A stretch of DNA of 64,000 nucleotides, from assembly GCF_014193655.1 (NCBI RefSeq), contig NZ_JACHZQ010000008.1, forward strand, positions 344,158-408,157. Direction: 5' to 3'. Shown here piece by piece: positions 1 to 9,201 of the stretch (the first letter of the stretch is position 1; every line of letters starts with the position of its first letter). Position numbers and translations under genes: made by a program. The notes beneath the pieces are model-generated. The model was not told the origin of the DNA. It saw only the letters and a list, made by a program, of their open reading frames with translations, and ran no database searches. Origin of the DNA: Rhizobium sp. BK313 (GTDB lineage: Bacteria; Pseudomonadota; Alphaproteobacteria; Rhizobiales; Rhizobiaceae).

Positions 1-861
1 AAGGCCGGCAAACACGTCGTTCAATATCTCGTCGATCAGGGCCACCAGGTGCTGAACATCGACACCAAGCCTCTCGACAATCCGAAGGTCCGTACACTTA
101 TCACCGATATCACCGATAGCGGACAGGTCTTCAAGGCGCTCTCAAGTTATATGGGACTGCACGAATTCGATCCGTCGCTGCGAAGCCAGCCGGTGGATGC
201 GGTGGTCCATTTCGCGGCCATCCCGCGTATCATGATCACGCCGGACAACGAGGTGTTTCGCATCAATGCGCAGGGGACCTACAACGTTATCGAGGCGGCC
301 GTGACGCTCGGCATCAAGAAGGTCGTCATCGCTTCTTCGGAAACCACATACGGTCTCGTCTTCGCGAATGAACCGCGCAATCCAGTGCATTTTCCGTTGG
401 AAGAAGACTACCCCGTGGATCCGATGGACAGCTATGCGCTGTCGAAGATCTGCAATGAGAAAACGGCTCAGGCATTTGCGCTGCGATCCGGCTTCGACAT
501 TTATGCTATTCGCATCGGCAATGTCATCGAGCCGAATGAATATGAACTCTTCCCGAAATGGTTCGCCGATCCTGGTTTCCGCAAGCGGATTGCATGGAGT
601 TACATCGACGCGCGTGACCTCGGGCAGATCGTCGACCGCGCCGTCAACAAGGACGGGCTCGGCTTTCAGATCTTCAATGCGGCCAATGACGAGACGTCCT
701 CCGACCTACCGACGAAGGAACTTCTGCAGCGCTTCTATCCGGGCGTCAAGCTGACCCGCGAACTCGGCGAGTATGAAGGGCTGTTGTCGAACCAGAAGAC
801 AAGAGAGGTTCTGGGCTTCAAGCAGGAACATTCCTGGCGCAAATATGTGAAGTCCGCCTGA
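1..861 (+). CDS. NAD-dependent epimerase/dehydratase, 5'-truncated by window edge
   Basis: Extended short-chain dehydrogenase acting on a nucleotide sugar or sugar acid, cytoplasmic. The frame is open from base 1 and begins inside the N-terminal Rossmann fold (residues like GKHVVQYLVDQGHQVLNID), so the true start lies upstream of the window. A GTG at 49 is only an internal codon. The catalytic Tyr-x3-Lys is visible as SYALSK (Tyr codon 433-435, Lys codon 445-447), and HFAAIP is the usual nucleotide-binding segment after the fourth strand. A strong hairpin terminator follows the stop. The substrate cannot be told from sequence. Family certain, specificity unknown. Confidence 0.9.
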   Translation, partial: KAGKHVVQYLVDQGHQVLNIDTKPLDNPKVRTLITDITDSGQVFKALSSYMGLHEFDPSLRSQPVDAVVHFAAIPRIMITPDNEVFRINAQGTYNVIEAAVTLGIKKVVIASSETTYGLVFANEPRNPVHFPLEEDYPVDPMDSYALSKICNEKTAQAFALRSGFDIYAIRIGNVIEPNEYELFPKWFADPGFRKRIAWSYIDARDLGQIVDRAVNKDGLGFQIFNAANDETSSDLPTKELLQRFYPGVKLTRELGEYEGLLSNQKTREVLGFKQEHSWRKYVKSA

Positions 862-880
862 TTGCTTCGGTCCTCCCAGC

Positions 881-912
881 AGACGCCCGGTTTTTGATAG
901 AACCGGGCGTCT
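881..912 (+). terminator. Hairpin terminator after the epimerase gene
   Basis: A perfect 12-bp stem (AGACGCCCGGTT at 881-892 with AACCGGGCGTCT at 901-912) closes an 8-nt loop and starts 20 bases after the epimerase stop codon. There is no long U tract, only TGCTATT after the stem. Confidence 0.8.
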
Positions 913-954
913 TGCTATTGGAATGAGATCACGCCACGGTGAACCATTGCGCCA

Positions 955-2001
955 ATGGACTGGAATACAAGAAAGATGCACCCGAAACAGCGTTTGCCGA
1001 CGAAGAAGAGCAAGATGACCGTCAAGGACGTCGCTCTGCGCGCAGGCGTCAGCGAATCGACAGTTTCTCGTATCATGCGGAATAAGGGCCCTGTCGCCGA
1101 CGAGACACGCCAGCGAGTCATGGAGGCTGTGCAGGCCACCGGCTACGTCCCGAACCGGATTGCGGGCTCGCTCGCTTCGCTGGATTCTCATCTTGTCGGC
1201 GTCATCGTCCCTTCGCTCTCCAACATCGTGTTTCCAGAGGTGTTGCAGGGCGTCAATGCCGGTCTTCGGGGCAGCGATTATCAGCCCGTCATCAGTATAA
1301 CGGACTACGATATCAACCTTGAGGAAAACATCGTTCGCAGCCTGCTCTCATGGAAGCCTGCGGCAATCCTGATTGCAGGTTTCGACCATACGCCGGCCAC
1401 CCATCGCATGCTCTCCGAGAGCGATGTCAGGGTTGTCGAGATGATGGATATCGACGCCACGCCGATCGACATCGCCGTGGGCATGTCGCACCGCAATGCC
1501 GGCTACGCCGCTGGTCAGTATCTTGTTGAGCGCGGCTACCGGCAATTCGGCTATGCCGGTCACGACTGGAAGGCCGATAGGCGCGCAAGATTGCGCTACG
1601 ACGGGATCAGCGACGCGCTGCGTGACGCCGGCCTTGGCATCGCGGCTCATGCTATGTTCGATGGACCGAGCTCAGTCGGCGCCGGCAGGGAGATGACGGC
1701 CCGTCTCTGCAGCCAGCCGACGAAGCTGGATGCAATCATTTATTCCAATGATGACATGGCAGTTGGCGGCGTTTTCCATTGCCTCGGGGCTGGCATCCGC
1801 ATGCCGGATGAACTCGCTGTCTTTGGCTTCAACGGCCTCGATATCGGCCGTGAATTGCCGCAGGCACTGTCCACCATCCGCTCCAACCGCTTCCTGATCG
1901 GTAAGATTTCGGTGGAGAAGGCTTTTGAATCTCCCGAGCGCCCGCCCGAGAAATGCGTCATCGACACTGGGTTTGAAGTCTTCAAAGGCGAGACAGCCTA
2001 A
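955..2001 (+). CDS. LacI-family transcriptional regulator
   Basis: Sugar-responsive DNA-binding repressor/activator of 348 residues from this start. The N-terminal LacI helix-turn-helix is clear (TVKDVALRAGVSESTVSRI, about residues 22-40 of the longest form, with hinge-helix VPNRIAGSLAS after it). A periplasmic-binding-protein-like ligand domain fills the rest and ends in the typical DTGFEVFKGE. ATG codons at 955, 976 and 1015 are all possible; the one at 1015 begins directly at MTVKDVAL and gives a conventional LacI start. It lies between the epimerase and the convergent alcohol dehydrogenase, so it could control either. The effector is not identifiable. Confidence 0.92.
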   Translation: MDWNTRKMHPKQRLPTKKSKMTVKDVALRAGVSESTVSRIMRNKGPVADETRQRVMEAVQATGYVPNRIAGSLASLDSHLVGVIVPSLSNIVFPEVLQGVNAGLRGSDYQPVISITDYDINLEENIVRSLLSWKPAAILIAGFDHTPATHRMLSESDVRVVEMMDIDATPIDIAVGMSHRNAGYAAGQYLVERGYRQFGYAGHDWKADRRARLRYDGISDALRDAGLGIAAHAMFDGPSSVGAGREMTARLCSQPTKLDAIIYSNDDMAVGGVFHCLGAGIRMPDELAVFGFNGLDIGRELPQALSTIRSNRFLIGKISVEKAFESPERPPEKCVIDTGFEVFKGETA

Positions 2002-2360
2002 CCACTCCGCAGTTGTGAACGAGAGTGCCATCGGGAACTCCTCGCTCCCTCGTGTCGCATTGCTCGGGATTGCTTGCCCAACAATCTGAGCCATCATCGC
2101 CGCGCCAGAAACCATCAGCTCTTTCAAAGGATGTGCATTGTCTCCATACCTTAGCGCGATGGTTGGAGCGCTTTTCGTCCTCCAAATCATCCCAAACAGG
2201 CCGGCACCGCATATGCTTGCACAGTTCACTTTTATCGCCGGTCCATCATTTGGCATGGCCTAAAGATCAATTGCAGAAAATGATCCGCAGACTGATCCGC
2301 TTCGAGCGTTTGCCCGACACAAGCTTTGTGCAACGCCTGTGTCGGGCATTGCCACACGCG
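2002..2360. other. Intergenic stretch between convergent genes, nothing recognised
   Basis: About 360 bases separate the LacI stop from the alcohol dehydrogenase stop. Open frames here on both strands give sequence without recognisable domains, and the two flanking genes converge, so no promoter is expected. I see no clear hairpin, repeat or mobile-element signature. Confidence 0.5.
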
Positions 2361-3413
2361 TTAGACTACGAGAACCTGCCGCCCCTGGACGAGACCGCTT
2401 TGCAACGCCGCAAGTCCCTCATTGAGCGTGGAGAACGGTCTGGACGTCACCGGGATGGGCTTTATATTGCCCGCACGCACATGCTCTATCAGCTCATGAA
2501 GCTCCGCAAGCGAGCCGACATAGGAACCGCGGATCGTCAGCTGCTTCAAGGATAGGACTGCAAGTGGCAGACGCAATTGGCCGCCGAACAGCCCGACATT
2601 GACATAGGTTCCGCCCGGAGCCAGCAATCCCATTGCGAGAGCGCAGGTCTGGTCCGAGCCGACGAAATCGACGATGGCCTGAAGGCCGCCGGTCTGATCG
2701 AGGACGACTGTCGCCGCGTCAGGGCTTTGACTGTTGGCAACCAGGTCCGCGCCGAATTCATTTTGCGCCAATTCGAGACGTGAATTGTTTATGTCAATGG
2801 CGGCGACCTTCTCGAATCCAATACCCTTGGCGATGGAAAGCCCCATCAGACCGACGCCGCCCATACCGATAATCCCAACCCAGCCCTGCCTAGTCGGCAC
2901 TTTCCGAAGGGCGGAATAGGATGTAAGGCCCGAGCAAGCGTAAACACCACCGATTGTGGCGTCTATGCCCGTGGCGTCGATCAGGAATTTCGCATCCCGC
3001 ACCACGACCTTATCGGCATATCCGCCCGGCCGCTGCAGCCCAAGGTTCTGTGGGCGGGTACAGGCATTGTCGTAGCCTGCCTGGCAGGCATCGCACTCAC
3101 CACAGCCAATCCACGGATACACGATGACCGGTCGATTCCGATCCGCTTCCTGTAGACCCGACTGAGGGCCAAAATCCGAAATATAGCCATAGATTTCGTG
3201 ACCCATCGTCAGGGGCAGATGCGCGCCCGCGGCTTCCAAGGGCAGCCTCCCGCCACCGCCGAGATTGATGTAGCCTTCCTGGAAGTGGACGTCGGAGTGG
3301 CACAACCCGCAGGAATGTACGCGCACGACGACCTGTTTACCTGTCGGCACGGGGTCGGGAAGAATTTCCTCGACGACCGGCTTGCCGAATTCTTTGACAC
3401 GAAACGCTTTCAT
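2361..3413 (-). CDS. Zinc-dependent alcohol dehydrogenase (MDR superfamily)
   Basis: Cytoplasmic NAD(P)-dependent alcohol dehydrogenase of 350 residues. The catalytic-zinc region SCGLCHSDVHF (about residues 34-44) and GHEIYG are present, followed by the four-cysteine structural-zinc lobe (GCGECDACQAGYDNAC). The cofactor-binding motif is GIIGMGGVGLMGL. The start at 3413 (MKAFRVKEF) is preferred over upstream in-frame ATGs because GGGAGAG sits just before it and MDR enzymes normally begin this way. It lies about 170 bases downstream of an aldehyde dehydrogenase on the same strand. Together they could oxidise an alcohol to an acid through its aldehyde; that pathway is inference. Confidence 0.92.
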   Translation of the reverse strand: MKAFRVKEFGKPVVEEILPDPVPTGKQVVVRVHSCGLCHSDVHFQEGYINLGGGGRLPLEAAGAHLPLTMGHEIYGYISDFGPQSGLQEADRNRPVIVYPWIGCGECDACQAGYDNACTRPQNLGLQRPGGYADKVVVRDAKFLIDATGIDATIGGVYACSGLTSYSALRKVPTRQGWVGIIGMGGVGLMGLSIAKGIGFEKVAAIDINNSRLELAQNEFGADLVANSQSPDAATVVLDQTGGLQAIVDFVGSDQTCALAMGLLAPGGTYVNVGLFGGQLRLPLAVLSLKQLTIRGSYVGSLAELHELIEHVRAGNIKPIPVTSRPFSTLNEGLAALQSGLVQGRQVLVV

Positions 3414-3582
3414 TGCACTCTCCCAAATATCCTGCCCTGTCATGAGCAGGTCCATTCATGTCTCGGAGGCGCCTCGGCCGACGAGAAACGCGGCGCCGCA
3501 CCGAACCTCAATTCCCGCGCGGATAGGCAGGCGCCTATCAGCGCGTTGTGTCTGCTTGTATGATTTTGAAGGTCGACGGCGT

Positions 3583-5007
3583 TCAGCCGGCGTAGATTAG
3601 AGCCTTGGTCTCAAGGAACTCGCCAACGCCGATTTCACCCCATTCACGTCCGTTTCCAGACTTCTTATACCCACCGAACGGAGCCTCGGTGTCTTCGCCA
3701 GCACCGTTGATGTAGACCATACCGGCCTCGATGCGGGCTGCCACTTCGGTCGCCTTTTCCGTGCTACCGGACTGGACGTAGGCGGCGAGGCCGTATTCGC
3801 TGTCGTTGGCGATCGCGATGGCTTCCTCGATATCGCTATAGCCAATCATGCATAGAACCGGGCCGAATATCTCTTCGCGGGCGATGGTCATGTCGCGGGT
3901 CACATCAGCGAAAACAGTGGGCTTGACGTAGTAACCGGTCTCCAAACCGGATGGCCGGCCCTCTCCGCCTGCCACCACTTGAGCGCCCTCTTCGACGCCC
4001 TTCTTGATCATTGACTGGACACGCTCCCATTGGCGGGCGGAGATGACCGGTCCCATGTAGACGTCCGAGCGCGGATCACCGACGGTGATAGAATCGACGA
4101 CCTGCTTGGCAATCAACTTGGCCTGTTCAACCTTGTTTCTCGGTACGAGCAGACGCGTGGGAGCGTGGCAAGTTTGACCGGAATTCATCATCAAGCGATA
4201 AATATTCTCGGTGACAGCCTTGCCGAGATCAGCGTCGTCGAGCACGATGTTCGGCGACTTGCCACCCAGTTCCTGGTGGACGCGTTTTACGCTCTCGGCT
4301 GCCCGTTTAGCCACATCAATGCCGGCCGCAGTCGAGCCCGTGAAGGACACCATCGCAATATCCTTGTGCGCGGAGATCGCCACACCAACGGTCGGGCCGT
4401 CGCCGTCCACTAGATTGTAGACGCCCTTCGGTACGCCGGCCTCGTGGAGAATCTCCGCGATGATATGCGCATTAAACGGAGCGATCTCGGAGGGCTTGTG
4501 AACACTGGTGCAGCCAGCCGCCAGAGCCGGCAGGATTTTGACCATTATCTGGTTGATCGGCCAGTTCCACGGCGTGATCATGCCGACGACACCAATCGGC
4601 TCCCGGCGAACCACCGAGCGGCCACCCTGTGGGTGCTCGAATGCAAAGTCCTTGAGCGTTGCGATCGTCGTCTGGAGGTGCATATAACCGGCGCCCACCT
4701 GAAGATCCTTAGCAAATTTGTTCGGCGCCCCCAGCTCCTCAGTCAAAGCATCTGCCAAATCGTCCATTCGTCGGACATAGACGGACAGAATACTCTGCAG
4801 AAGGTCAAGGCGCTCCGGAACTGTAGTGCGGGAGTAGCTCTTGAAAGCGCGAGTGGCCGCAGCGACCGCGAGGTCGACATCCGTGGCCGTGGCGAACGTG
4901 ATCTGGCCGGCAGGCTTTTCCGTCGCTGGATTGATGACATCGACAATTTTGCCACCAATGGGTTTGACCCAGGCGCCGTCGATATATGCGCGAGTATAGT
5001 CTCTCAT
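3583..5007 (-). CDS. Aldehyde dehydrogenase family protein
   Basis: NAD(P)-dependent oxidation of an aldehyde to a carboxylic acid, full length at 474 residues. The general base Glu246 lies in QELGGKSPN and the nucleophile Cys280 in NSGQTC. The cofactor-binding ITPWNWP (about 144-150) and SFTGST (221-226) are also intact. The initiator ATG follows a GAAGGAGAAAC-type ribosome site. The alcohol dehydrogenase gene lies downstream on the same strand, suggesting co-transcription. A long palindrome about 110 bases upstream of the start is a candidate operator. The substrate is not predictable. Confidence 0.94.
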   Translation of the reverse strand: MRDYTRAYIDGAWVKPIGGKIVDVINPATEKPAGQITFATATDVDLAVAAATRAFKSYSRTTVPERLDLLQSILSVYVRRMDDLADALTEELGAPNKFAKDLQVGAGYMHLQTTIATLKDFAFEHPQGGRSVVRREPIGVVGMITPWNWPINQIMVKILPALAAGCTSVHKPSEIAPFNAHIIAEILHEAGVPKGVYNLVDGDGPTVGVAISAHKDIAMVSFTGSTAAGIDVAKRAAESVKRVHQELGGKSPNIVLDDADLGKAVTENIYRLMMNSGQTCHAPTRLLVPRNKVEQAKLIAKQVVDSITVGDPRSDVYMGPVISARQWERVQSMIKKGVEEGAQVVAGGEGRPSGLETGYYVKPTVFADVTRDMTIAREEIFGPVLCMIGYSDIEEAIAIANDSEYGLAAYVQSGSTEKATEVAARIEAGMVYINGAGEDTEAPFGGYKKSGNGREWGEIGVGEFLETKALIYAG

Positions 5008-5113
5008 GATGTTTCTCCTTCTTTGAATGCGATACCGCCGCTGGCTTCGTGCGGTTTACTTGCCAGCTTTACGGACTGGCTTGATGTGTGCCGCTAACAC
5101 GCAGCACTTCGCT

Positions 5114-5137
5114 TTTATATTTCATACGAAATATAAA
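5114..5137. promoter_or_regulatory. Perfect 10-4-10 AT-rich palindrome upstream of aldehyde dehydrogenase
   Basis: TTTATATTTC at 5114-5123 is the exact reverse complement of GAAATATAAA at 5128-5137, with ATAC between. It lies about 107 bases upstream of the aldehyde dehydrogenase start, in a stretch much richer in AT than the genes. The size and symmetry suit a dimeric repressor site. Which regulator binds is unknown. Confidence 0.5.
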
Positions 5138-5487
5138 CGGCGGCCGGGTTATGGCCCGAATTGCCATCGCGCAGCGAAAATCAGAATTGTGCTTACGACG
5201 GGGTAACGCCCATGACGCGGGCGGAAAGGGATCTTTGGCTCTTTGATCGTTTCCAGAAAATATGAAAACATTTTCCGTACCTTATACCTGATGCCTGACC
5301 TCCATTTGAAGGTCGATCGCCTCAAACGGAACGCTCCAACCCTGTCGTCGACGTCGGCTATTGCCAGAAAACGCGCAATCACAAACCGTCCGTCCTTGTG
5401 GTCGTCACGACTGTTTTCACTCATTTCGTTCTCTATTTCCGACGGGAGGTCAAAATTATATATTGCGATTATCATATAACGTATATA
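5138..5487. other. Intergenic region upstream of the pnt operon, no gene supported
   Basis: This stretch between the divergent aldehyde dehydrogenase and pnt genes holds a minus-strand open frame (5149-5652) and a shorter plus-strand one (5243-5479). Neither shows a recognisable domain or a convincing ribosome site. The right end becomes AT-rich (TATAACGTATATAAG near 5475-5489) and probably contains the pnt promoter. Confidence 0.45.
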
Positions 5488-5503
5488 AGTCTGATATGAG
5501 ACT
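5488..5503. promoter_or_regulatory. Candidate MarR-type operator in the pnt promoter region
   Basis: AGTCTGATATGAGACT is symmetric at 14 of 16 positions (arms AGTCT/AGACT around an ATAT centre). It matches AGTCTTATATCAGACT at 18736-18751, in the divergent promoter of the MarR-associated hydrolase cluster, at 14 of 16 positions. It lies about 110 bases before the pnt leader ORF. A shared regulator, possibly the MarR protein encoded at 20785, is inferred. Confidence 0.45.
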
Positions 5504-5599
5504 ATTTGCAAGGCGAAAAACCAAATGCGCCAAACATTAGTTTCAAAGCTCAATCGGCATGACCCGGAGACGCAGGTCCCATGCCTGCAAGGAGGAACA

Positions 5600-5659
5600 A
5601 TGAGGGCGAAACTTTCAGTATTAGCGTTTTCAAAAGACACCCGTTGGAGCACGCGATGA
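5600..5659 (+). CDS. Possible 19-residue leader peptide coupled to pntAA
   Basis: A short ORF starts at an ATG 6 bases after a near-ideal AAGGAGGA ribosome site (from 5589) and encodes 19 residues (MRAKLSVLAFSKDTRWSTR). Its TGA (5657-5659) overlaps the pntAA ATG (5656-5658) as ATGA. The pntAA start itself has no good ribosome site, so ribosomes ending here could re-initiate on pntAA. The arrangement is visible directly; its expression and role are inference. Confidence 0.45.
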   Translation: MRAKLSVLAFSKDTRWSTR

Positions 5660-6795
5660 CATCAAAGCCTTTCAGGCCTGGAATGGTCGGTCTGCTTCGC
5701 GAAACCGCACCCCGCGAGCGGCGGGTTGCGCTGACGCCATCCGACGTGAAGCGGCTCATGGGAAGAATGAACATCTGCGTGGAAGAATCGGCGGGCACGG
5801 CTGCTGGATTTGTCGATCAGGCGTATGCCGAGGCAGGAGCACAGCTGTCAGGCCGCGCCGAGATCCTCTCTACCTGCGATATTCTTCTCTCCGTGCAGCC
5901 TCCCGAGGTCATAGAGGAGCTCCCACGCCGCAGTACGCTCATCTCGCTCGGCGGCCGTGACGCGGACTTGAACCGGCGTCTGCGGGAGCGTGACATTACC
6001 CATCTCGGACTGGAGCGCCTGCCTCGCACGTCACGAGCACAGGCAATGGACGTCCTCTCATCGCAAGCCACGATTGCGGGTTATGCTGCTGTCATGGAAG
6101 GCGCGCGTGTACTCGACATATTGCTCCCCATGCTCACTACAGCAGCTGGGGTGATTAAACCCGCCCGCATGATCGCTCTTGGCGGCGGTGTGGCTGGATT
6201 GCAGGCGATCGCGACCGCACGCCGCCTTGGCGCGATCACCCATGGCTTTGACGTCCGTGAGGCGGCCCGCGAGCAGATCGAAAGCCTCGGCGCAAAGTTT
6301 GTCTTTCCGGAAATCGCATTAGAATCGACGGAGGGATTCGGAGGCTATGCGCGGGAACAATCGGACGACCAGCAGCTGCGCTTGCGCAGGGCGCTTGCCG
6401 CAGAACTCACAACGATGGATTTGATCATCACAAGTGCTCAGATACCGGGACGCGCGGCACCTCTGCTCATCGACAAGGAAACGGTGGTCGGGCTCCGCAA
6501 AGGTTCGGTCATCGTCGATCTTGCAGTCGAAAGCGGCGGCAACTGTGCCCTAACCAAGGCCAACGACATCGTCGACGTCGGCGGTGTCCACATTCTTGGA
6601 CCGACAAACCTGTCGTCGCTCTTTGCGACGGACGCCAGCCGTCTCTTCAGCGGCAACATTCGCGCGCTGCTTGAGTATCTACTCGACAAGGAGGACCGTT
6701 TTCGGCTCGACGCGAGTGACCCGATCACCCGCGCGCTTTTGGCTGAACAAGTAGCCCCGAACACCAGCACCCCAACAATTGGAGCCGAAGCATGA
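5656..6795 (+). CDS. pntAA: NAD(P) transhydrogenase subunit alpha, part 1 (dI domain)
   Basis: Soluble NAD(H)-binding subunit of the proton-translocating transhydrogenase, which transfers hydride from NADH to NADP+ using the proton gradient. The N-terminal alanine-dehydrogenase-like half contains the RETAPRERRVALTPSDVKRL signature, and the nucleotide-binding loop is ALGGGVAGLQA. At 379 residues it matches the split-alpha form known from Rhodospirillum and rhizobia. An upstream in-frame ATG at 5581 is rejected because it has no ribosome site and adds unconserved sequence. The stop overlaps the next start (ATGA), so the three genes form a tightly coupled operon. Confidence 0.93.
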   Translation: MTSKPFRPGMVGLLRETAPRERRVALTPSDVKRLMGRMNICVEESAGTAAGFVDQAYAEAGAQLSGRAEILSTCDILLSVQPPEVIEELPRRSTLISLGGRDADLNRRLRERDITHLGLERLPRTSRAQAMDVLSSQATIAGYAAVMEGARVLDILLPMLTTAAGVIKPARMIALGGGVAGLQAIATARRLGAITHGFDVREAAREQIESLGAKFVFPEIALESTEGFGGYAREQSDDQQLRLRRALAAELTTMDLIITSAQIPGRAAPLLIDKETVVGLRKGSVIVDLAVESGGNCALTKANDIVDVGGVHILGPTNLSSLFATDASRLFSGNIRALLEYLLDKEDRFRLDASDPITRALLAEQVAPNTSTPTIGAEA

Positions 6796-7103
6796 TGCCC
6801 ACGACCACGACCATTCAACTTTTTGTTTTCATGCTGGCGGGCTTCGTCGGTTTTCAAACCATCAGCCGCATTCCGCCACTCCTGCATACACCGCTGATGG
6901 CGGCAACCAATGCCATTTCCGGAATATCGCTCGTTGCCTCGCTTGTGCTTGCTGGCACCGATCGAGGCGTTTTCGCAATCGTGCTCGGCACAACCGCGGT
7001 CGCCTGCGCAAGCGCTAACGTCTTCGGTGGTTTCCTGATTACCGACCGCATGCTTGCAATGTTCCGACGCACCGCTGCCGTAAAGGACGTCAAGGAGGAC
7101 TAG
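6792..7103 (+). CDS. pntAB: NAD(P) transhydrogenase subunit alpha, part 2 (membrane)
   Basis: Small integral membrane subunit (103 residues) forming part of the proton channel (dII). Three hydrophobic segments are visible, at about residues 8-25, 42-56 and 62-82. GFQTISRIPPLLHTPLMAATNAISG is the usual conserved stretch of this subunit (first and last parts GFQTISRIPP and LMAATNAISG). The start overlaps the pntAA stop by ATGA; a second ATG at 6795 is equally possible. pntB begins immediately after the stop. Confidence 0.93.
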   Translation: MMPTTTTIQLFVFMLAGFVGFQTISRIPPLLHTPLMAATNAISGISLVASLVLAGTDRGVFAIVLGTTAVACASANVFGGFLITDRMLAMFRRTAAVKDVKED

Positions 7104-8492
7104 ATGAATATGACCGAAACATTGATTCAAGTCTCCTATCTAGCAGCCGCATTTCTGTTCATCGTGGCCCTTCGGGCGCTCGGCCGGCCGGACACTGCAC
7201 GACAAGGAATGCAATTTGCCGCCATCGGAATGGTGATCGCGATAGCAGCAACTTTGCTGCACGCCGATATAATCTCATACAAATGGATTGTCGTTGGCTT
7301 GGTGGTCGGCGCCGTTGCTGGCTATCCTCTGGGAATGTGGGTGCCGATGACGGCTATGCCGCAACGCATCGCCCTTAGCCATGCTTTTGGCGCGCTTGCG
7401 GCAACCCTGGTAGGGATCGGTGAATTTGGCCACGGCATTGAAGCTGGGGAAATCGGCCGAGGTCATGTGACTGCATTGGGCTTCGAAGTTCTGCTGGGTG
7501 GCCTCACCGTAACGGGCAGCCTAATGGCTTTCGGGAAACTACAGGGCCTCCTGCCCGGACGTCCGATCACCTTCCGCTTTCAGAATGTGTCGAACCTGAT
7601 CCTGCTTTGCGCCGCAGCGGGTTGCTTTGTCTATCTGATTGCCTTCACAAACAGCGTTCCCGCCTTCGTAGCCATGATTGCAATCAGTAGCCTCGTCGGC
7701 ATTCTTTTCGTGCTGCCCATTGGTGGCGCGGATATGCCCGTCGTCGTGTCGTTGCTGAACTCATATGCAGGGCTCGCCGCCGTGGCGACAGGCTTTGCAA
7801 TCGACAACAATATCCTGATCGTCGTCGGCTCGTTGGACGGCGCCAGTGGCCTAATCCTCTCGATTGCAATGAGTAAGGCGATGAACCGATCCTTCTCAAA
7901 TGTTCTTTTCGGCGCCTTCGGTTCTCCCGCCAGCGGTGGACAGCAGGATTCCGCAGATGGGGAAATGTCCCCGATTGATCCGGAGGATGCGGCAATGCGG
8001 CTGGCATTCGCCGATCGCGTGATTGTTGTTCCTGGCTATGGGCTCGCGGTAGCTCAGGCGCAGCATCAGGCGCGTGAACTTGCAGATCTGGTGGAGAAGC
8101 GTGGCGGTGATGTCCGCTTTGCGATCCATCCCGTCGCAGGCCGCATGCCCGGGCACATGAATGTGCTGCTAGCTGAGGCGGGCGTTTCCTATGACAAGCT
8201 TGTCGATATGGAAGACATTAATGACCGTTTTGGAGAGGCGGATGTCGCTCTTGTGGTTGGTGCTAACGATGTCGTTAACCCGGCGGCGCGAACCAATCCC
8301 GCCTCGCCGATCTTCGGCATGCCCATCTTAAACGTCTCCGATGCCAAGAGCGTCATCGTATTAAAGCGCGGCCAAGGCGCCGGCTTCTCCGGCATCGAGA
8401 ACGATCTCTTCGTTGATCCAAAGACGTCGATGCTGTTTGGGGACGCGAAGCTGTCGCTTGTCAATCTCGGCAATGAGGTGAAAAGCGCATAA
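7104..8492 (+). CDS. pntB: NAD(P) transhydrogenase subunit beta
   Basis: Membrane plus NADP(H)-binding subunit (dII-dIII), 462 residues and full length. The N-terminal two thirds contain multiple hydrophobic helices. The C-terminal dIII domain shows the NADP motif VPGYGLAVAQAQH (from about residue 310), HPVAGRMPGHMNVLLAEA, and GANDVVNPAA. The start codon directly follows the pntAB stop. A strong hairpin lies about 20 bases after the stop. The complex supplies NADPH; regulation by the operator at 5488 is inferred. Confidence 0.95.
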   Translation: MNMTETLIQVSYLAAAFLFIVALRALGRPDTARQGMQFAAIGMVIAIAATLLHADIISYKWIVVGLVVGAVAGYPLGMWVPMTAMPQRIALSHAFGALAATLVGIGEFGHGIEAGEIGRGHVTALGFEVLLGGLTVTGSLMAFGKLQGLLPGRPITFRFQNVSNLILLCAAAGCFVYLIAFTNSVPAFVAMIAISSLVGILFVLPIGGADMPVVVSLLNSYAGLAAVATGFAIDNNILIVVGSLDGASGLILSIAMSKAMNRSFSNVLFGAFGSPASGGQQDSADGEMSPIDPEDAAMRLAFADRVIVVPGYGLAVAQAQHQARELADLVEKRGGDVRFAIHPVAGRMPGHMNVLLAEAGVSYDKLVDMEDINDRFGEADVALVVGANDVVNPAARTNPASPIFGMPILNVSDAKSVIVLKRGQGAGFSGIENDLFVDPKTSMLFGDAKLSLVNLGNEVKSA

Positions 8493-8510
8493 GACCATCG
8501 GACAATCGCT

Positions 8511-8547
8511 CGGTGGGGTGGAGGAAAAGCCTCCGGACACCCCACCG
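8511..8547 (+). terminator. Hairpin terminator after pntB
   Basis: CGGTGGGGTG at 8511-8520 pairs perfectly with CACCCCACCG at 8538-8547. The enclosed sequence can form a second small stem (GAGG/CCTC around AAAAG). It starts 18 bases after the pntB stop; no U tract follows. Confidence 0.7.
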
Positions 8548-9201
8548 GCCAGTCTGAATCTATTGCGTCATCAATACGAAATGGAACCCAGGCAGCTTCA
8601 AGTTGGTCCGGTTTGCGATGGCGTCTGGGTATCATCCACGCGGTCGCAGTCGACTACATCTTCGCGTTTCTAACGCATTGCTTCCGTTTGCTCCGCCCCA
8701 AATCACGGATTTAATTCTGACTTGGCTCGATCACAGCCCGGTCGGCGGGCTGCCAAACGATCAGGCCCGATTGTCTGTGGTGGAATTGATGCCGGTTCGC
8801 CCATCCTTCGGATAGACCACTATGGGGCGTAGATTGTGCCCTATCGCTACACGTTCCATGCCTACCAAGGTTGCCGATTTGAATATCGTTTTCCGCTCTC
8901 GATGCTTGAGATTATAGGCGGTGCGAACATCGCACCCTGCCAGCACTCCGTCCTAGAAACACGGCAACCAACGCGCGCGCTGCTGATGTGGCGCCGCCTG
9001 CAAAGCCGAACCATCAACACCTGATCTCATGCTCCGCCTCAGTTGCCATGCGTTCTCCTCCAAGGGACCGACCTCAAAACGTGCCTAGGTTCTCCGCGCC
9101 AACTGAAACCTATGATCGCCGAAACGATCGCGCAGGTTAGAAAAGCTGCTGCTGCTTCGAGCGTGCGCATTGCATTTGCGACGGTAGATCCCATTTGATA
9201 A
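8548..9201. other. 650-base region without a supported gene
   Basis: Short open frames occur on both strands (for example 8603-8815 plus, 8761-8946 minus, 8836-9024 plus), but none has a recognisable domain, and none is preceded by a convincing ribosome site. I see no insertion-sequence ends, repeats or structured RNA. It may be decayed coding sequence. Confidence 0.4.

Noticed and set aside
2025..2555. 176-codon plus-strand frame between the LacI and alcohol dehydrogenase genes
   Set aside because: Half overlaps the alcohol dehydrogenase in antisense and the rest has no recognisable domain or ribosome site.
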